NCBI GenBank assembly: GCA_944990035.1
Contig: CALYLX010000057.1
Span: forward strand, 1-64,000
Length of the DNA: 64,000 bases
Direction of reading: 5' to 3'
Source: Clitopilus passeckerianus
Taxonomy: Eukaryota > Basidiomycota > Agaricomycetes > Agaricales > Entolomataceae
Below, in pieces: positions 34,525-46,340 of the stretch (positions are counted from its first letter, which is position 1; each line of letters opens with the position of its first letter). The translations under genes and the position numbers were made by a program. The notes beneath the pieces were generated by a model that had not been told where the DNA came from, searched no databases, and saw only the letters and a program-made list of their open reading frames with translations.

Positions 34525-36624
34525 GGAGGGTTTGTGCGGTGTGGTGGGGTTTCAAGAAAGGATTTCCTGGGATCCCAAGTGATCTGGATGTCGACGTCAT
34601 GGTCCATCACAAACGAACGTGCCGGTTCGGCTTCTGCAGCTGCCAAGGACAGAATTTCAGGAAAAGGACCAGAATTGACCGATATGTTTGTGGACATTGA
34701 AGTCAGGAGAAAGAAGGCGAACCGACAACTACGTGCGGGTAGAGGGCCGTGGCAAGCGGAGCCGCCCGGCAATACGAGTATGTTCTGGCCCTTTGGGGCC
34801 GGTATCAGACCCTGATGTCGAAATTGAAAGAGCTGTATACAACAACTTTCCGCCCAACGGGATACCTGTCAGAGGCATCCGAGATAGGCCGGATATTTGT
34901 GTCCCAAGCAATTGCATAACCACGGTATGTAGCTCTGGCGTAGATCATTCTATGACTCTGTCAAGTCGCATCGCGTATTGGTGCTTGCCCGAGGCTGAGC
35001 TCCGCTTATAGGAAAACCTTTCTTCCACCGAATAGTACGCTACTGTGGCTTGGGAGGGATATATGTAATAAACAGAACTATAGTAAGAAAGGAGCTCCGC
35101 CCAAATTCAATAACCGAGCTCTACACAAATAGTAACCCATACCAGTAGCAGCTCCACTTGAATATCTGTAGAGGGTACCAACTTAATTACAACTTTTTTC
35201 GATGAGTTTCTCGACAGGAAGACACTGGGAAGCGGGGGTGAATCACGACAAAAAACCGACCAAGAAACCAAATAAGAGACTAACATTGAACCTTGCTTTG
35301 ATGAACTCAGACGCTAATTGGGCGGCTGCAGGCGCAGCGCGACGTGAGGAAGCTGTGGGTACTCGAGTACTCGAGGGTCAGCACTCCGTACAAACCTTCG
35401 CAGCGGATGCGCGCTGCTCAAGTTTGTGCTCTTGCGACTGCGAAGAGCCGCTCGAGAACTGGGACTGATGAAATCAAGAATGGCATCAACAGGCATCAAA
35501 TCGACGTTCTAGGAAAGGAAACGTTTTCTAATTCAGCTGTTTTCCAAGATAATGACGAAAATACAACGAGAAAACGTTTATGAGCCAATGACATCTCGGG
35601 AAAACCACATACAGAGTTTACCCGGTCATCTGTACACCGCCCCTCATCTGTACACTCAACCACATCTAAGCACAGAGGCTTTCCACACATAAATTATTGA
35701 CTGTAGTCTATGTATTGACACCATAAGAGACTGTTATAATTTTCTTATGCGAAGAAAACAAGTTGGTGAAGAATGAATGGCAAAATATACCCAATTTGGT
35801 GTGCATCACAAATCCTGATTTTTGTAAAAACACGGTCCAGACACCGTATTTGCACGAAATAGCAATTCTGGTATCATAAGAATAGTAGCAGAGATCGTTG
35901 TGAGCGAAATAGTCAAAATAATTTGGGCCAACAAGGAAGGTTGAAGCTTTAATGTCCCGAACATGGGCGAACACCAGAAAATGAGCACGGTGGACGGCCG
36001 GCTGACTCCGTTTTCCCACGCCTAAATAGGGCCTAGCCGAGACTGTACAGATTGGTGGGAGCCCTGATTTCGGCGCGACTTTAAAAAAACGATTGTATCT
36101 CCTCTTCCTCAAGACGTAGATCCCTCAAACTCATAAACAAGGGTGTGAAGAAAATATGTAAGCTACTGAGACCAAGAAACTTGGGCGTCATAAGGAAGCT
36201 AGAAGTGATAATGGCCAATCAATTTTGGGTGTACAGAAGACCGGGTAATCTCTGTAACAATTCAAAATGTGGTTTATTTTGACGGTTTAAATCGCAACTG
36301 CTATAAGTTCGAATCTTACGTTATCAACTCCAGACTCGTAAAGCAAACTTCAGACCCGGGGTATTCCGAAATCACCAAAGGGACAACCAGCTGACCCGTC
36401 TGGCAAGAGTTTAATTAATAGGCGGATATTCATTCGAGCAGGGAGGGCATAATGTTACAGCGTAGGCAACGCGGAAGTAATATAGCTACAGTGGTGAAGA
36501 AGGAAGGCACATAATAAATACACGAAGAAAAGCTCTTTGTAGGTATTGATATGAAGGCGAATAAATCACGATGCAAAATCTCAACGGTTAGTTGAAGTTC
36601 TTGAATGAGGAAGCGCACTCCTTC
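34525..36624. other. 2.1-kb stretch without a supported gene
   Basis: Contains the GH5 upstream region and the 3' flank of the Zn2Cys6 gene. AT-rich between 35.5 and 36.6 kb. No frame here has a recognisable domain or splice support. Confidence 0.5.
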
Positions 36625-38627
36625 TCAAATCGAACCATGAGGGAAGCTGGATGGTTTGGAATATATTAGAGTATGTTCAGCAGTCATAATCCAAGACAAC
36701 GTACCGAACAAATCCACGGACTCGGCGGCCCTATTCCATGCCCCGAAAATGGCTTCAAGCGAAGCGACCGCATTGGCATGCTCTTCAGCGATTAGAGACC
36801 CAGATATCACGCTCGGCATGAGGACTTCTGAGGCAGACATCCAGACGGCCTAGTAAAGAGGACACCGGTTAGCACGCGACTAGAAGGACAATATGAGGTC
36901 GCGGCTAACCCCAACGATCGGATCCAAGAACTGGCTGTCGATGTCGTTGACGACATAGCTGTTCGTGATGAATGCAATGGAGTGGGCAGCAAGGAGAGCC
37001 TTTCGTTTGGATTCGGCGATGGTATTGACGTAAGGAAGATGAAGTCGAATTGTCGCTGCTGAGGTCAATAAATGGGTGACCAATGCCTTGTCGCCGCCAA
37101 GGGAAGTCATATTCGTAGTATTTACGTTGGGAAGTGTGCGTTTGAAGCTTTCGATGATACTGTCGAGATGGCCGAATTGACCTGAGATGGCACCTGTACC
37201 CGGTGAATCAGGCTCCTCGTCGGTGAAACAGGGAAGGCCTGGTACTTACCTGAGTTCGTATGGAAGGAAATAGCCTGCTCGAGCAGAAGACAGGCCTTTA
37301 CGTATATGGCTGAAACTGAGTATCCTGAAGTACTGATTCCACGAAGGAATGAAGTCAATGTGTGTTCAGGAGAATACTGATCAAATGTCAGTTGAAGGAT
37401 CTATAACAATGAATGGATTACATACCTCTTGGACGATTTGTTCTTCCGTATCCACTGGCCAGGGTGTGGTAACCGAGTCAAAGTCAAGGCTGGTTAACAT
37501 CCCATCCGAGTGCTTCACAGTGGACCAATGGGTGGCCAAGGTGATGACCGCCCAAAATGCATTGATGCGCTCGTTTCTCTCCTGGTATGATGTGCATTGT
37601 GGCAAGTAGGTAGATGACGATCGGCCACCTGATGAATTGATGCGATGTAGACCAGACGCCAGAACCAAAGAAAGAGCAGAGTTCGCATGATGGACCCCTT
37701 CCAACGTCTTTCCAATGGTGAGGAAGTAGTAGGATACGAGTACTTCAGCTTGAATGGAGTGCATGACGGCCTGAGGACGGGAGATTGACAGATCGCCACC
37801 TTCGGAGAGGTGGTCTACCGCTCGAGCCAGATATTCCTTTGCATCGTGGAAGTTAGACGACCAGTAGCTACTCCAGAGAAGAATAGCATCGATGAGAGCG
37901 GGCGGTATGCTGGATTCAGGCGGCGTAGACAGAGACAATAGGCCTGCCCAAAGTTGATCAGGTGACGTGAAAAAGCCAACCTGCGACCCTTGAGCCAGAA
38001 AGACTTGCACGCTACAACGACGGCCGTTAGGTGGCATATGAAGACACAGATTTTCAGACGTACTGATGATGTCTTTCTTGTTGAGACATCTCGAGGAGGG
38101 GTTTCACGGTTGGCTGAGGTGAGTTCGTCGATGACGGGCTGTCAGAAGTTCCTAGTAAATTGAAATTCAGCAAGTGCCTGGCTCCAGGCGGCTGTGCGAC
38201 GGTCGCTTACCACTGCTACCAGAGTAGTATGGCTGATGGAGCGAGATTTCCTGTGAGTCTTCTGGTGCTTCGAGCAATCGAATCCTGTTCTTGATAGATT
38301 CTATGCGTTCTTCGAGCATGGCCACCTGTGAGTGTCCGCCTTTAGCAGGGTATTCGCAGTCCTCAAAGGATGCTCCACCCCGGGAGCAATTTGTACACTG
38401 AGGTTTTGCACCGTCGCATTTCTATTGAAACGTTAGGGGGGCCAAAGGTACCTAGGAAATAGATACTCACAATCTTGCGACGCCTAATGCCGTGTCAGTA
38501 AACGTTTCGAGTTTCGATACCAGTAAACTGACTGAACATACCTGCAGTTGAAGCACGTATTCCCGCGACGACCTCTAGGAATAGGGCCCGAATGCGAAGG
38601 CTCAGGGGATGAAGAGTAGGATGACAT
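36625..38627 (-). CDS. Zn2Cys6 fungal transcription factor
   Basis: About 539 aa from eight exons: 38542-38627, 38471-38483, 38211-38421, 38064-38151, 37426-38011, 37250-37376, 36910-37193 and 36625-36849; all phases agree. The binuclear zinc cluster starts at Cys25: CFNC-RRRKIK-C-DGAKPQ-C-TN-C-...-C (C-x2-C-x6-C-x6-C-x2-C-x9-C). Exon 2 is only 13 nt and encodes RRKI in the cluster. A short heptad region (VAMLEERIESIKNRIRLLE) follows and would dimerise. The rest is helical and matches the fungal-specific middle homology region (for example ALIDAILLWSSYWS, QAEVLVSYYFLTIGKTLEG, RINAFWAVITLATHW). Nuclear regulator; target genes unknown. No metabolic cluster adjoins it. Confidence 0.93.
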
Positions 38628-40216
38628 TATCAGATGGTCTATGTAACTTCGAGTGTTGGGTTGAATGGCTTGAGGGTTCCATTGCCATACTTATACCTCA
38701 CCTTTGCCGAGCCGACGATAGGCTACGAAACTTCTGGCAACTCCGTCATCCTTTCGCCCAGTACGCGTAGTCAGCAAGTTGAAGTCTTTGGAACGATCCC
38801 TGGCAAGGAATACAAGACCAAAGGGAAATGAGGTGCTGCCGCCATGCACCCGGATGAGACTCAACCGGCGGTTGCCCGGAAAGTCTGCGTTTGCACTGTG
38901 TCGTAATTGAAACATACGAAATTTTATGGACGCGTTGAGTTCATGGTATCACATCGATATCTAGATTGAGTTCGCTTTGATCTGGCATGACTCGACAATA
39001 TCAATCTGCGGGGCAGTAAATGAGGTTAGTGGTCAATAGCTTCAATTTTAGTCAGCCATGGGCGTAACCCCATTTGAGGTCACGAGACGAAGTGAATGAT
39101 TGGTACACCGTTAGTGAGCTCAGGTGTGTGGGCAGAAAAATAGATATATATTTGATGATCTGACAAATCACACTCGGGGATGTAAAAGCCATCTGCGACG
39201 CTCTCGATAGGCCGCTACAATGAGCGAAAAGCTAACTATCTTGTTGAGAGCTCGGGCGCTTGTGGGATAGCTGGATAACTGGTCAAAGGAGAAGTGAGGT
39301 TCGCAGTAAAATGAAAACAAAAAAGATCTCCGCAAAGATATCGCCCACCGAGATGAATGAATTGAATCCGAAGGACACCGGCCTCAGGCGACTCTCTGCA
39401 CAGTCAATGTGGATGAGGATCAAGCAGGGTCAGTGATCAGGTACAGTATGGTGATCACAATCATGATCGTAACGTTCTCGCCGAAGGCAGTGATCTTCAG
39501 CCTCGAAATAGAGAATCGTCTGAGGTGCATATTTTCAAAGCCCCAGAAAAGAGAGTTATCTCTCACAAACTACGAATCCGCCGAAAAAAACAATGCAACA
39601 AGTGCGGTTGGATAGGATCGGTGCTACTCAACGACAATCCTCCGTGAATGATTTGAAACTTGGCCATGTCAGCATGAACGAGACACCTGAGCAAAAGTTA
39701 GCCAGGACTGGCAACTGAGATGATCACCCATCGTCGAATTTTGTGCGACTCACAAGACCTGCAGAGGCCCGCTTGAGGAAGAATAACATGCGAGCCGGAA
39801 TAAGCGCCTGAATGAACAACGAGTCCTCGACGGCGCCAGGGCCGAACGTCGATGTTACTCTTGACAGGTCCCGGGCTCTCTCTCGTCGCTTTACCGGCGA
39901 GGTGGTCACTCACTCCAGCCTAAGGATAATGACTTCGGAGAAATGCATACTGAATACGAGAATGGATTCAGGCCCAGCGTGTTAAGGACGTTGACACAAG
40001 CGGGCGCTAGACATATCCTACGGTGCCTCCAAGCACCGACATTCGGCCGCAGGTGTGTGGAATGGAGTGAGGATACGTGTACTCCCCAATTTCGGCTTTG
40101 CTCATTGAGATCATGCACTACATTCAACAAGGTCGTATGTTTTGATCCTCGGTGCGATGCGCCACGGTACTTATTTGCCTCCGTCCATTACACGTACAAC
40201 TCTAGGTAGTGTAGTA
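38628..40216. other. Intergenic, no supported gene
   Basis: Zn2Cys6 gene promoter side and the 3' flank of Apn2. Short frames only, with no domain, signal peptide or exon chain. Confidence 0.5.
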
Positions 40217-42488
40217 CTACTGCGGTAAAGTTTTCTTCATCTCCTTTCTAACATCGTTCGACCACTTGAAGAAGTCACACCGCCACTGAGGATCGACGTG
40301 TTCTCTTAGCCGCTCTCCCCGTCCCTTGTCATACCCAGGACCCACAGGCCTGACAAGAACTGAGTCAGATAACAGGCCGAGGAATAGCCAATCGTGGGTA
40401 CAATGACTTGCCGAGAACAGATGAAGAACCTCTTCCCCTTGTTGGGGCCTTGCTTGTTGACGGTGTATTCCTTTGCAGGTTCGCCATGAATATAACAACT
40501 CGGCGTTTGTGTTGGCGCCAGGAGGCTAGACCAGACATGTTTCGTGCCCTGGGAAGACGGAGAGGATTTTGGAGGCGAAGATGTCAGTTGAGCTTCTTCC
40601 TGCGACGCCAGCATGAGTGCGAACTGGTGGTCCGCATCTTCGTCCGCTTCTACCGGGTCGACATCAATTACATCAGGCTGGCTCCCAGAAGGGGATAAGG
40701 CTGCCTGAGCATCTTGAGACATCTTCGCTGTGGCTGGTTTCGGCTTAGCAAAAAATGTCGAAAGCTTTGCTTGGCCCTTCAGAGGCTTATCTGCTTTGGG
40801 ATCTTGCTTCTGTTTCAGCTTTTTCTTCGTCGATGAGCCTTTCGATAGTGAATCGACAGTAATTTTTCTCTTGACAGAGGTGGTCGGTGCCGAAGGCTGA
40901 GCCTGCGAGTCGGAGGGTTCAGAAGGGGATGGCTGCAGTGGTGTGGGGGATGGGGAAGGTCGCGTGTCGGGGACGTCCGCGGTCATTGAAGGACTTGGCT
41001 CACAGGGTGTAGACGGGATGGAGGAAGGTCCAGGTGATGTATGTGAAGCGAGCGAATCATCGCCCAGCGCAGCTGCGGGAGGCTTGACGCTAGTCTTGTT
41101 ACCAAAAAACTTATCGAGCATCATCTGCTTTCCGGAGAACTCGTCCCAGAACTTCGCAGCAATGCGAGGAGGTTCGAGAACGTTGGACCCAGTCCCGCCG
41201 GGACGGCCCAAGACGTCACTGAGTTTAGTTATCGTGCCATTGGAGGCCTTGATCTCCTCGTGTAGATCGATATAGACTGGGCAATGATCACTGCCTTTGA
41301 CGTGTGGCTGAATGTCACCTGATTTGACCCAAGGTAATAAGCCTGGCGTAATCAGGATGTAGTCAATACGCGTTCCGTAGTTGCTCTCCCGTGCAGAAAT
41401 CTTCGTATTCCAACCTATGAAATAGATAGGTGACGGGCGAGAGCGGAATGTATAGCAGCCACCTACAGGTATACATCCCCTTCCGATCGGGCCACAGCCT
41501 TCGGACGACGTCGATCATAGTTCCCTCTATCACATTCCCGCCCTCGTCTTCCTTCACCAGCCAGTCCTTCATGCGCCTCCGATAAGCAGGACCCCAAAAG
41601 CCCTCTTCGCCCTGCAGGCCTTCCGCCAGTCCCTTCTTCACCATAAGATGGCCTTCGCAGTGATCCATGACCGAAGTGCAAGCGTTAAGGTCACCCACAA
41701 CGATTACCTCTCTTTTCTCAAGTTCGATAAGGCCCTTGACGCGTGCTTCGAGTACGTGATGGAAATCCATCTTGTACTTGTCACGCTCCTGCGTGTCCGT
41801 GCCATTGTTGGGGCAGTACACGTTGATAAGAACGAAAAGCCCGAGATCCACCACGATGGCGCGCCCTTCCGCATCCAGCGACTTGAAATCTAACTCCTCT
41901 GCTTCAGTTTCATCAACAGCGTAAGGGTTTGCGCCATGGTCCGCTTCGTCGGCTATGACTTGCTGGGGGTACGCGCCCGAGTTCGGGGATACACGCTCTT
42001 CCGCTGACAGTGGTGGTTTGGGGTGGAGAAGACCACATAGCCCCTCCTCGGCTCTGGCAGGAACGACCAATGACGTGCGGGTGTAGGTAGCGACGCCAGA
42101 ATAGCCAGTCTTCTTGACGGGGAAAGAGAAGAAGCCATTGAATGACGGCGGTGTAGCGACCTGCTTCGTCAGCTGGGCTCTCGAAGTTTTCATCTCTACA
42201 TGGTACCTCAGTCAGCAGCAGTTCACGCCACGGGCAGAAGCCGGACGCACCTTGAAAGCAGATAACATCGGCTTTCAGTTCGTTGAGAATATCATCAAAT
42301 GATGCTAAGGTATTCCAGCTGTGAGATGCAAGTTCTTGAGTATATCATGCATCTCGTATGCTAGAAAACACGTACGGATGATACTGAGGTAGAGTTCGAA
42401 CTCCATTCTAGCCAGACAAACGCGTCAGGCTGCGAACGTGTTTAATGTATTAGTTATTGCTTACAATGTTCCACGTCAATATTCTCAT
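40217..42488 (-). CDS. APN2: AP endonuclease 2 (Apn2/APE2), DNA base-excision repair
   Basis: About 662 aa from six exons: 42465-42488, 42376-42407, 42251-42318, 41467-42195, 40412-41414 and 40217-40349. The exonuclease III fold begins MRILTWNINGVRTLP, with metal ligand Glu42 (CFQEMK), GYSGVATYTR, VYCPNNGTD, VVGDLNACTS, GTRIDYILITP and the catalytic SDHCPVYIDL. Fungal Apn2-type features follow: a long disordered linker with two PCNA-binding-like boxes (QMMLDKFF and QAKLSTFF) and a C-terminal GRF zinc finger (CYIHGEPAKEY ... KGKRFFICSRP ... CDFFKWSND). The last intron is GC-AG (GCAAGT donor at 40411); using it is the only way to obtain the family sequence ICSRPVGP. It cleaves abasic sites and removes 3' blocks in the nucleus. 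Confidence 0.96.
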
Positions 42489-43055
42489 GTCCTTCTTCGA
42501 AGAGACATCTGGCAGCGGAGGATGTAACTCAGGCCTGACACCGCTCGCGACAGTGCTGGTTGAGTAAAGCCAAGACGTGATGCGTGTGACCACGTCTGGC
42601 AAGCATTTAGCTTACTCAGCCTCGTCGTGTCATCAACACTCAAGGAAGACCTCCGAGTCTTCAGGCCTCAGGCCTCAGGCTTCCTAGTCGTCTTTTCCCC
42701 ATTTCCTGCTCGCCAGGGCTTTCAAAATTCATGAATACCTGACCTATCGTGGGGCATGAGCAAAGAAACTCAGGATGGCTTCCTTGCATTTGTCAGAAAT
42801 CACCGCGAGGCGTCTATCAGTGCTCGTGACGTCGGTTCAGACACCTTTTGTTCGTTTCAACCCAACTCTGGAAATCCATCGAATAGCCTCCAAAATCGCG
42901 ATTCCAACGCTTCTCGGGTGCGATAGACACGGGCACCCTGCTTCTAGGACAGCTTGACTCCGGACTCCACGTCCTCGACTGCGCATCTCCATCTCGATTG
43001 CCCGTTCACTTGTCGAATCCCTTTCCACTCCTCAACACCCCAGCTCTCGTACAGG
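42489..43055. promoter_or_regulatory. Shared divergent promoter, APN2 and 2OG dioxygenase
   Basis: A 567-bp region between two genes read away from each other. It includes a triplicated CAGGCCT-type run near 42659-42680. No TATA box is evident on either side. Confidence 0.45.
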
Positions 43056-44449
43056 ATGCCTGCTGTAACTCTACCCCCATTTCCAACTGACATCCCTACC
43101 CATCCGCTCCTGATCATCGACTACGAGCTCCTTAAAGCCCGCGATCCCACAGAAATCAGCCGCCTCTGGGAGGCAGCAACCAAGCTCGGGTTCTGGTAGT
43201 AAGTCACTTCGCTCAGATCCTTCAGCTCAGATGCTAATGCAGATGTAGTCTCAAGAATAATGGTGCTGATGAAGAAGCGGAAGGCATGTTTGAGATGGGA
43301 GCGGAGACAATGGCGTTGCCCATGGACGAGAAGATGAAGTTTGAGCAAGGAGATGGCGGGATGTCGTTTGGGTATGGGCATGTTCGTTCTCCCACTAGAG
43401 AGCAATGCTAATGAATTCATAGCTATAAAGCTGCGGGTGCGAATGCCGTAGACGCCAGTGGAAACCCAGACTGGGTCGAGTTCATCAACGTCTCCAAAGA
43501 TGATGCACTGGCTTTTCCGGAGATCGCGCGGAGGTCATACCCGTCTACAGTCAACGCACGAATGGAGAATACCATCAGACCTTTTATCCGAAAGTCTCTT
43601 GACGTCAATTACACCCTGCTTGACATCTTCAACGACAAGCTCGAACTCCCCGTTGGTGGTCTCAGAAAGTTTCACGAAGAGACGGTGTTCAGCGGAAGTG
43701 AAACACGGGTGATCAAGAACCCTGCCAATATGCAGACGAAGGGGCAGCTCATTGGCAGCCACACCGACTTCGGCACTTTGGTGAGTACAATCGATTATTA
43801 TCTGTACATGAAACTGACTGCTTGAGCGTCGGCTCAGTCATTCCTCCATAACAAACTCGGAGGTCTTCAAGTTCTCGTTCCGGGTTCTGAATCATGGCAA
43901 TATATCAAGGTGGGCTCCTTCCTTACTGTTCGACGTGATACTCCCCCCGTTAACCTCCCTTTCAGCCGCTTCCCGGCCACGCTATTTGCAACGTCGGCGA
44001 TGCGCTATCTATATTCAGTGGTGGTCTCCTTCGATCCAACCTACACCGGGTGATGTAAGTTTCTTCGTAGTCCCGCACTAATACGACCTGCTAATTCCCC
44101 ACTCTACCCTCAACCAGTGCGCCTCCCGGATCCCAGTCTGCATTCGAGCGGTGGTCTCTCGTATTCTTCACACGTCCCAACAACGACGCAGTGCTTCGGG
44201 CTCTCGTCGAGGATAGCTCTGTGATTTCTGAGGCTGTCAAGAGTAAACCGGAACAGAACTTCGAAACCGGATCGACTGCCGAGGAATGGTTCTCCCGCAG
44301 GATTAAGTATCAACGCATGAGTAATAGGAAGGTGGGAATGCTGCGATTCGGCCAGTGAAACCATGAGTTACTCATTCGTCTAATCTAAATAACAGGGTCC
44401 TGAGACGTGGATGGCCAGTCGTGGAACAGAAGCTGACCCAATGATCTAA
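43056..44449 (+). CDS. 2-oxoglutarate/Fe(II) dioxygenase (isopenicillin N synthase-like)
   Basis: About 350 aa from seven exons: 43056-43198, 43249-43371, 43423-43780, 43838-43909, 43966-44054, 44118-44331 and 44396-44449. The introns are 50-64 bp and phases agree. The N-terminal DIOX_N-like segment (PLLIIDYELLKARDPTE...WEAATKLGFWYLKN) is followed by the jelly-roll core. Iron ligands are His202 and Asp204 (SHTDFGTL) and His259 (SNLHRVI); the 2OG-binding Arg is R273 (RWSLVFF). Length and order match plant and fungal IPNS-like oxygenases that hydroxylate or desaturate small molecules. The substrate is unknown and no secondary-metabolite genes adjoin it. There is no targeting signal, so it is presumably cytosolic. 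Confidence 0.93.
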
Positions 44450-44692
44450 ATTATCGGGCAAAAGTAACGGATTCCTTCAGTAACAATGTGTCCTAAGTAG
44501 AAGCTAGGAACCAGAGATATGCATGCTACGATTTGCCTAGTGATTGTCCTCGGCTTTATCAGCTCCGACCACAGGATGACCTAAGCTAGGACCGTGTGCG
44601 AGGCATCAGCCTGCGTATTTGGCAGAGGAACCCACTAGAGTATGGTTGTATCACAGGATCCAAGGTAAAGGATACGCTCAGTTGTCATAATC

Positions 44693-45366
44693 ATTCCCGC
44701 TACGTAAGTAGAAAGGGTGTTTTAGTCCAGCGGGCTGGGTTTTAACAATGCACGTGCAGGTCACGCTATTTTGTACTTCTTTACATCCCACTCTCGGCCT
44801 CCTGAGTCAACTCTCGCCTCTTTTCGACTACCCCACTCAGCAAGCTATGGAAAAACTTCTTGCTTCACTAGAAACGTCGACGGATGCCTGCTGTCTTCTC
44901 ACATTCCTCTGCTTTGTACTGTAATCTTCCCGCTATCTGTCATGCTTGCTCGATTTGGAAATCTTTCACTGTCTGTTGCCGTCGATGGGCGGCTGTCTCC
45001 TAGCTACACCTCTCTGGTGCATGATACTGATTCCCGCTACGTAAGTAGAAAGGGTCTACTAGTCCAGCTAGCCAACCTTTCAAAGAAAATCACGCCATTT
45101 TGTCCTTGTTTACATTCGTCGCCTCTTTCAGTTTTCCTTTCGAACATTCTCGTTTATTTTTGCGCCTGGCTCTCGTATCCAATGAAAACATCTGCTTCCT
45201 TAAAAACGTCGACTGGTAGTCACGTTCTCTATTCACTACTCTCATTTTATTTCTCGGTATCGTTCCTGTTCCCTTGCTCGGAATCCCACTTGCTGGGAAT
45301 GCTGAATCTGATCCCGATGGCGGATGAGTTCACTATACGCCTCCTCAGACCTCTACGCATCCCTCA
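44693..45366. repeat. Diverged tandem duplication, unit about 337 bp
   Basis: Two copies start with the shared run ATTCCCGCTACGTAAGTAGA (44693 and 45030) and stay alignable with small gaps. Examples: AGTCCAGC in both, CACGCTATTTTGTACTT versus CACGCCATTTTGTCCTT, and AAACGTCGACGG versus AAACGTCGACTGG (44872 and 45204). A 249-codon plus-strand frame crosses both copies but has no domain and is not called as a gene. Probably an old local duplication of non-coding or mobile-element sequence. Confidence 0.7.
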
Positions 45367-46340
45367 AGCCTTTATGCTAAGGGCCGATCTTCCCCCTGGA
45401 TTAGCTACGAGTATGTTCTCCGGGGGTAGTCATCTTCAAGGACGAGCTCGACCAAGGCTATGTCTATCTAACGCTCGAAGAGAGGCAGACCGGGTCTGTG
45501 ACTGCCAAAGCTGGCCATGAACTGAGAAGCTTACGCCAAAAAGTAGGTTCTGGAGTGTTTGAGAGCCAAGATCGGGCTGATATGCAGTATGTAGGGTAAC
45601 CAAGTGCTATGGGCGGCGTCATATGATCGCGAGTAGGTTTCTTCCCCTACTTCGCGCCTGCTACTATTGTACTGATTTCTCGGGTGTTGCTAGGTGCCAT
45701 GTGTTGTGTTGTACACATTCGCCCTCCTAAGGTGGGGGGGGGGGGGGGCACCCGGGCTCGAAGGCTGGTTCCGCCGTGTCATTTTGACGGTTTACAATAC
45801 TGCTCGGAAGGGAACTACAGGGTCTTCAAGGAAGCATTTGAAGGCGTGAAAGTATCAACCGCCTCTACAATGTATTTATGTAACAAAATCAACAATCTTT
45901 CAGACGGCTGTTTGACGGCCCTGCAGTGAGATAAGGAAGATAATTCCTATACGTCTCCCAAAAACGGAAGGGCGCAACGCTCCACGGACACACATTAGCG
46001 TGGTCTGGAAGAGACAGGAAGAAAACAGACGGGTTTGGTACAAGGACACGGTAGCCGCTCCCAAACTTGAACTTTAACACTCATATTTCACACCCGATCC
46101 AAGCTTCAATATTAGATTTGAAACTAGACGGGGATCCCGTAGCGGGCGGTGCGTGCAGCTGCGCACCTTTCAACGATAATGGGTTTACCACTATCACTCG
46201 AGGCATTTGTTTGTTCCGGTCGCCCAAGTCAAACAAATACCAGAATTGTCTGATCGAATCTAAAGCGAATCCAACACTAGCCCACACTCTCCTCAGAAAC
46301 GACAATTGACAACCTCTTCAAACACGACAGTACATCGCAT
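45367..46340. other. Intergenic with a poly-G tract
   Basis: No supported gene. A run of 15 G lies at 45734-45748, by far the longest G homopolymer in the window. Such runs are error-prone in long-read data, so its length should be treated as approximate. Confidence 0.5.

Noticed and set aside
44771..45520. 249-codon plus-strand frame across the tandem duplication
   Set aside because: It crosses both diverged copies, its two halves do not show protein-level conservation, and it has no domain; more likely chance openness of C/T-rich DNA.
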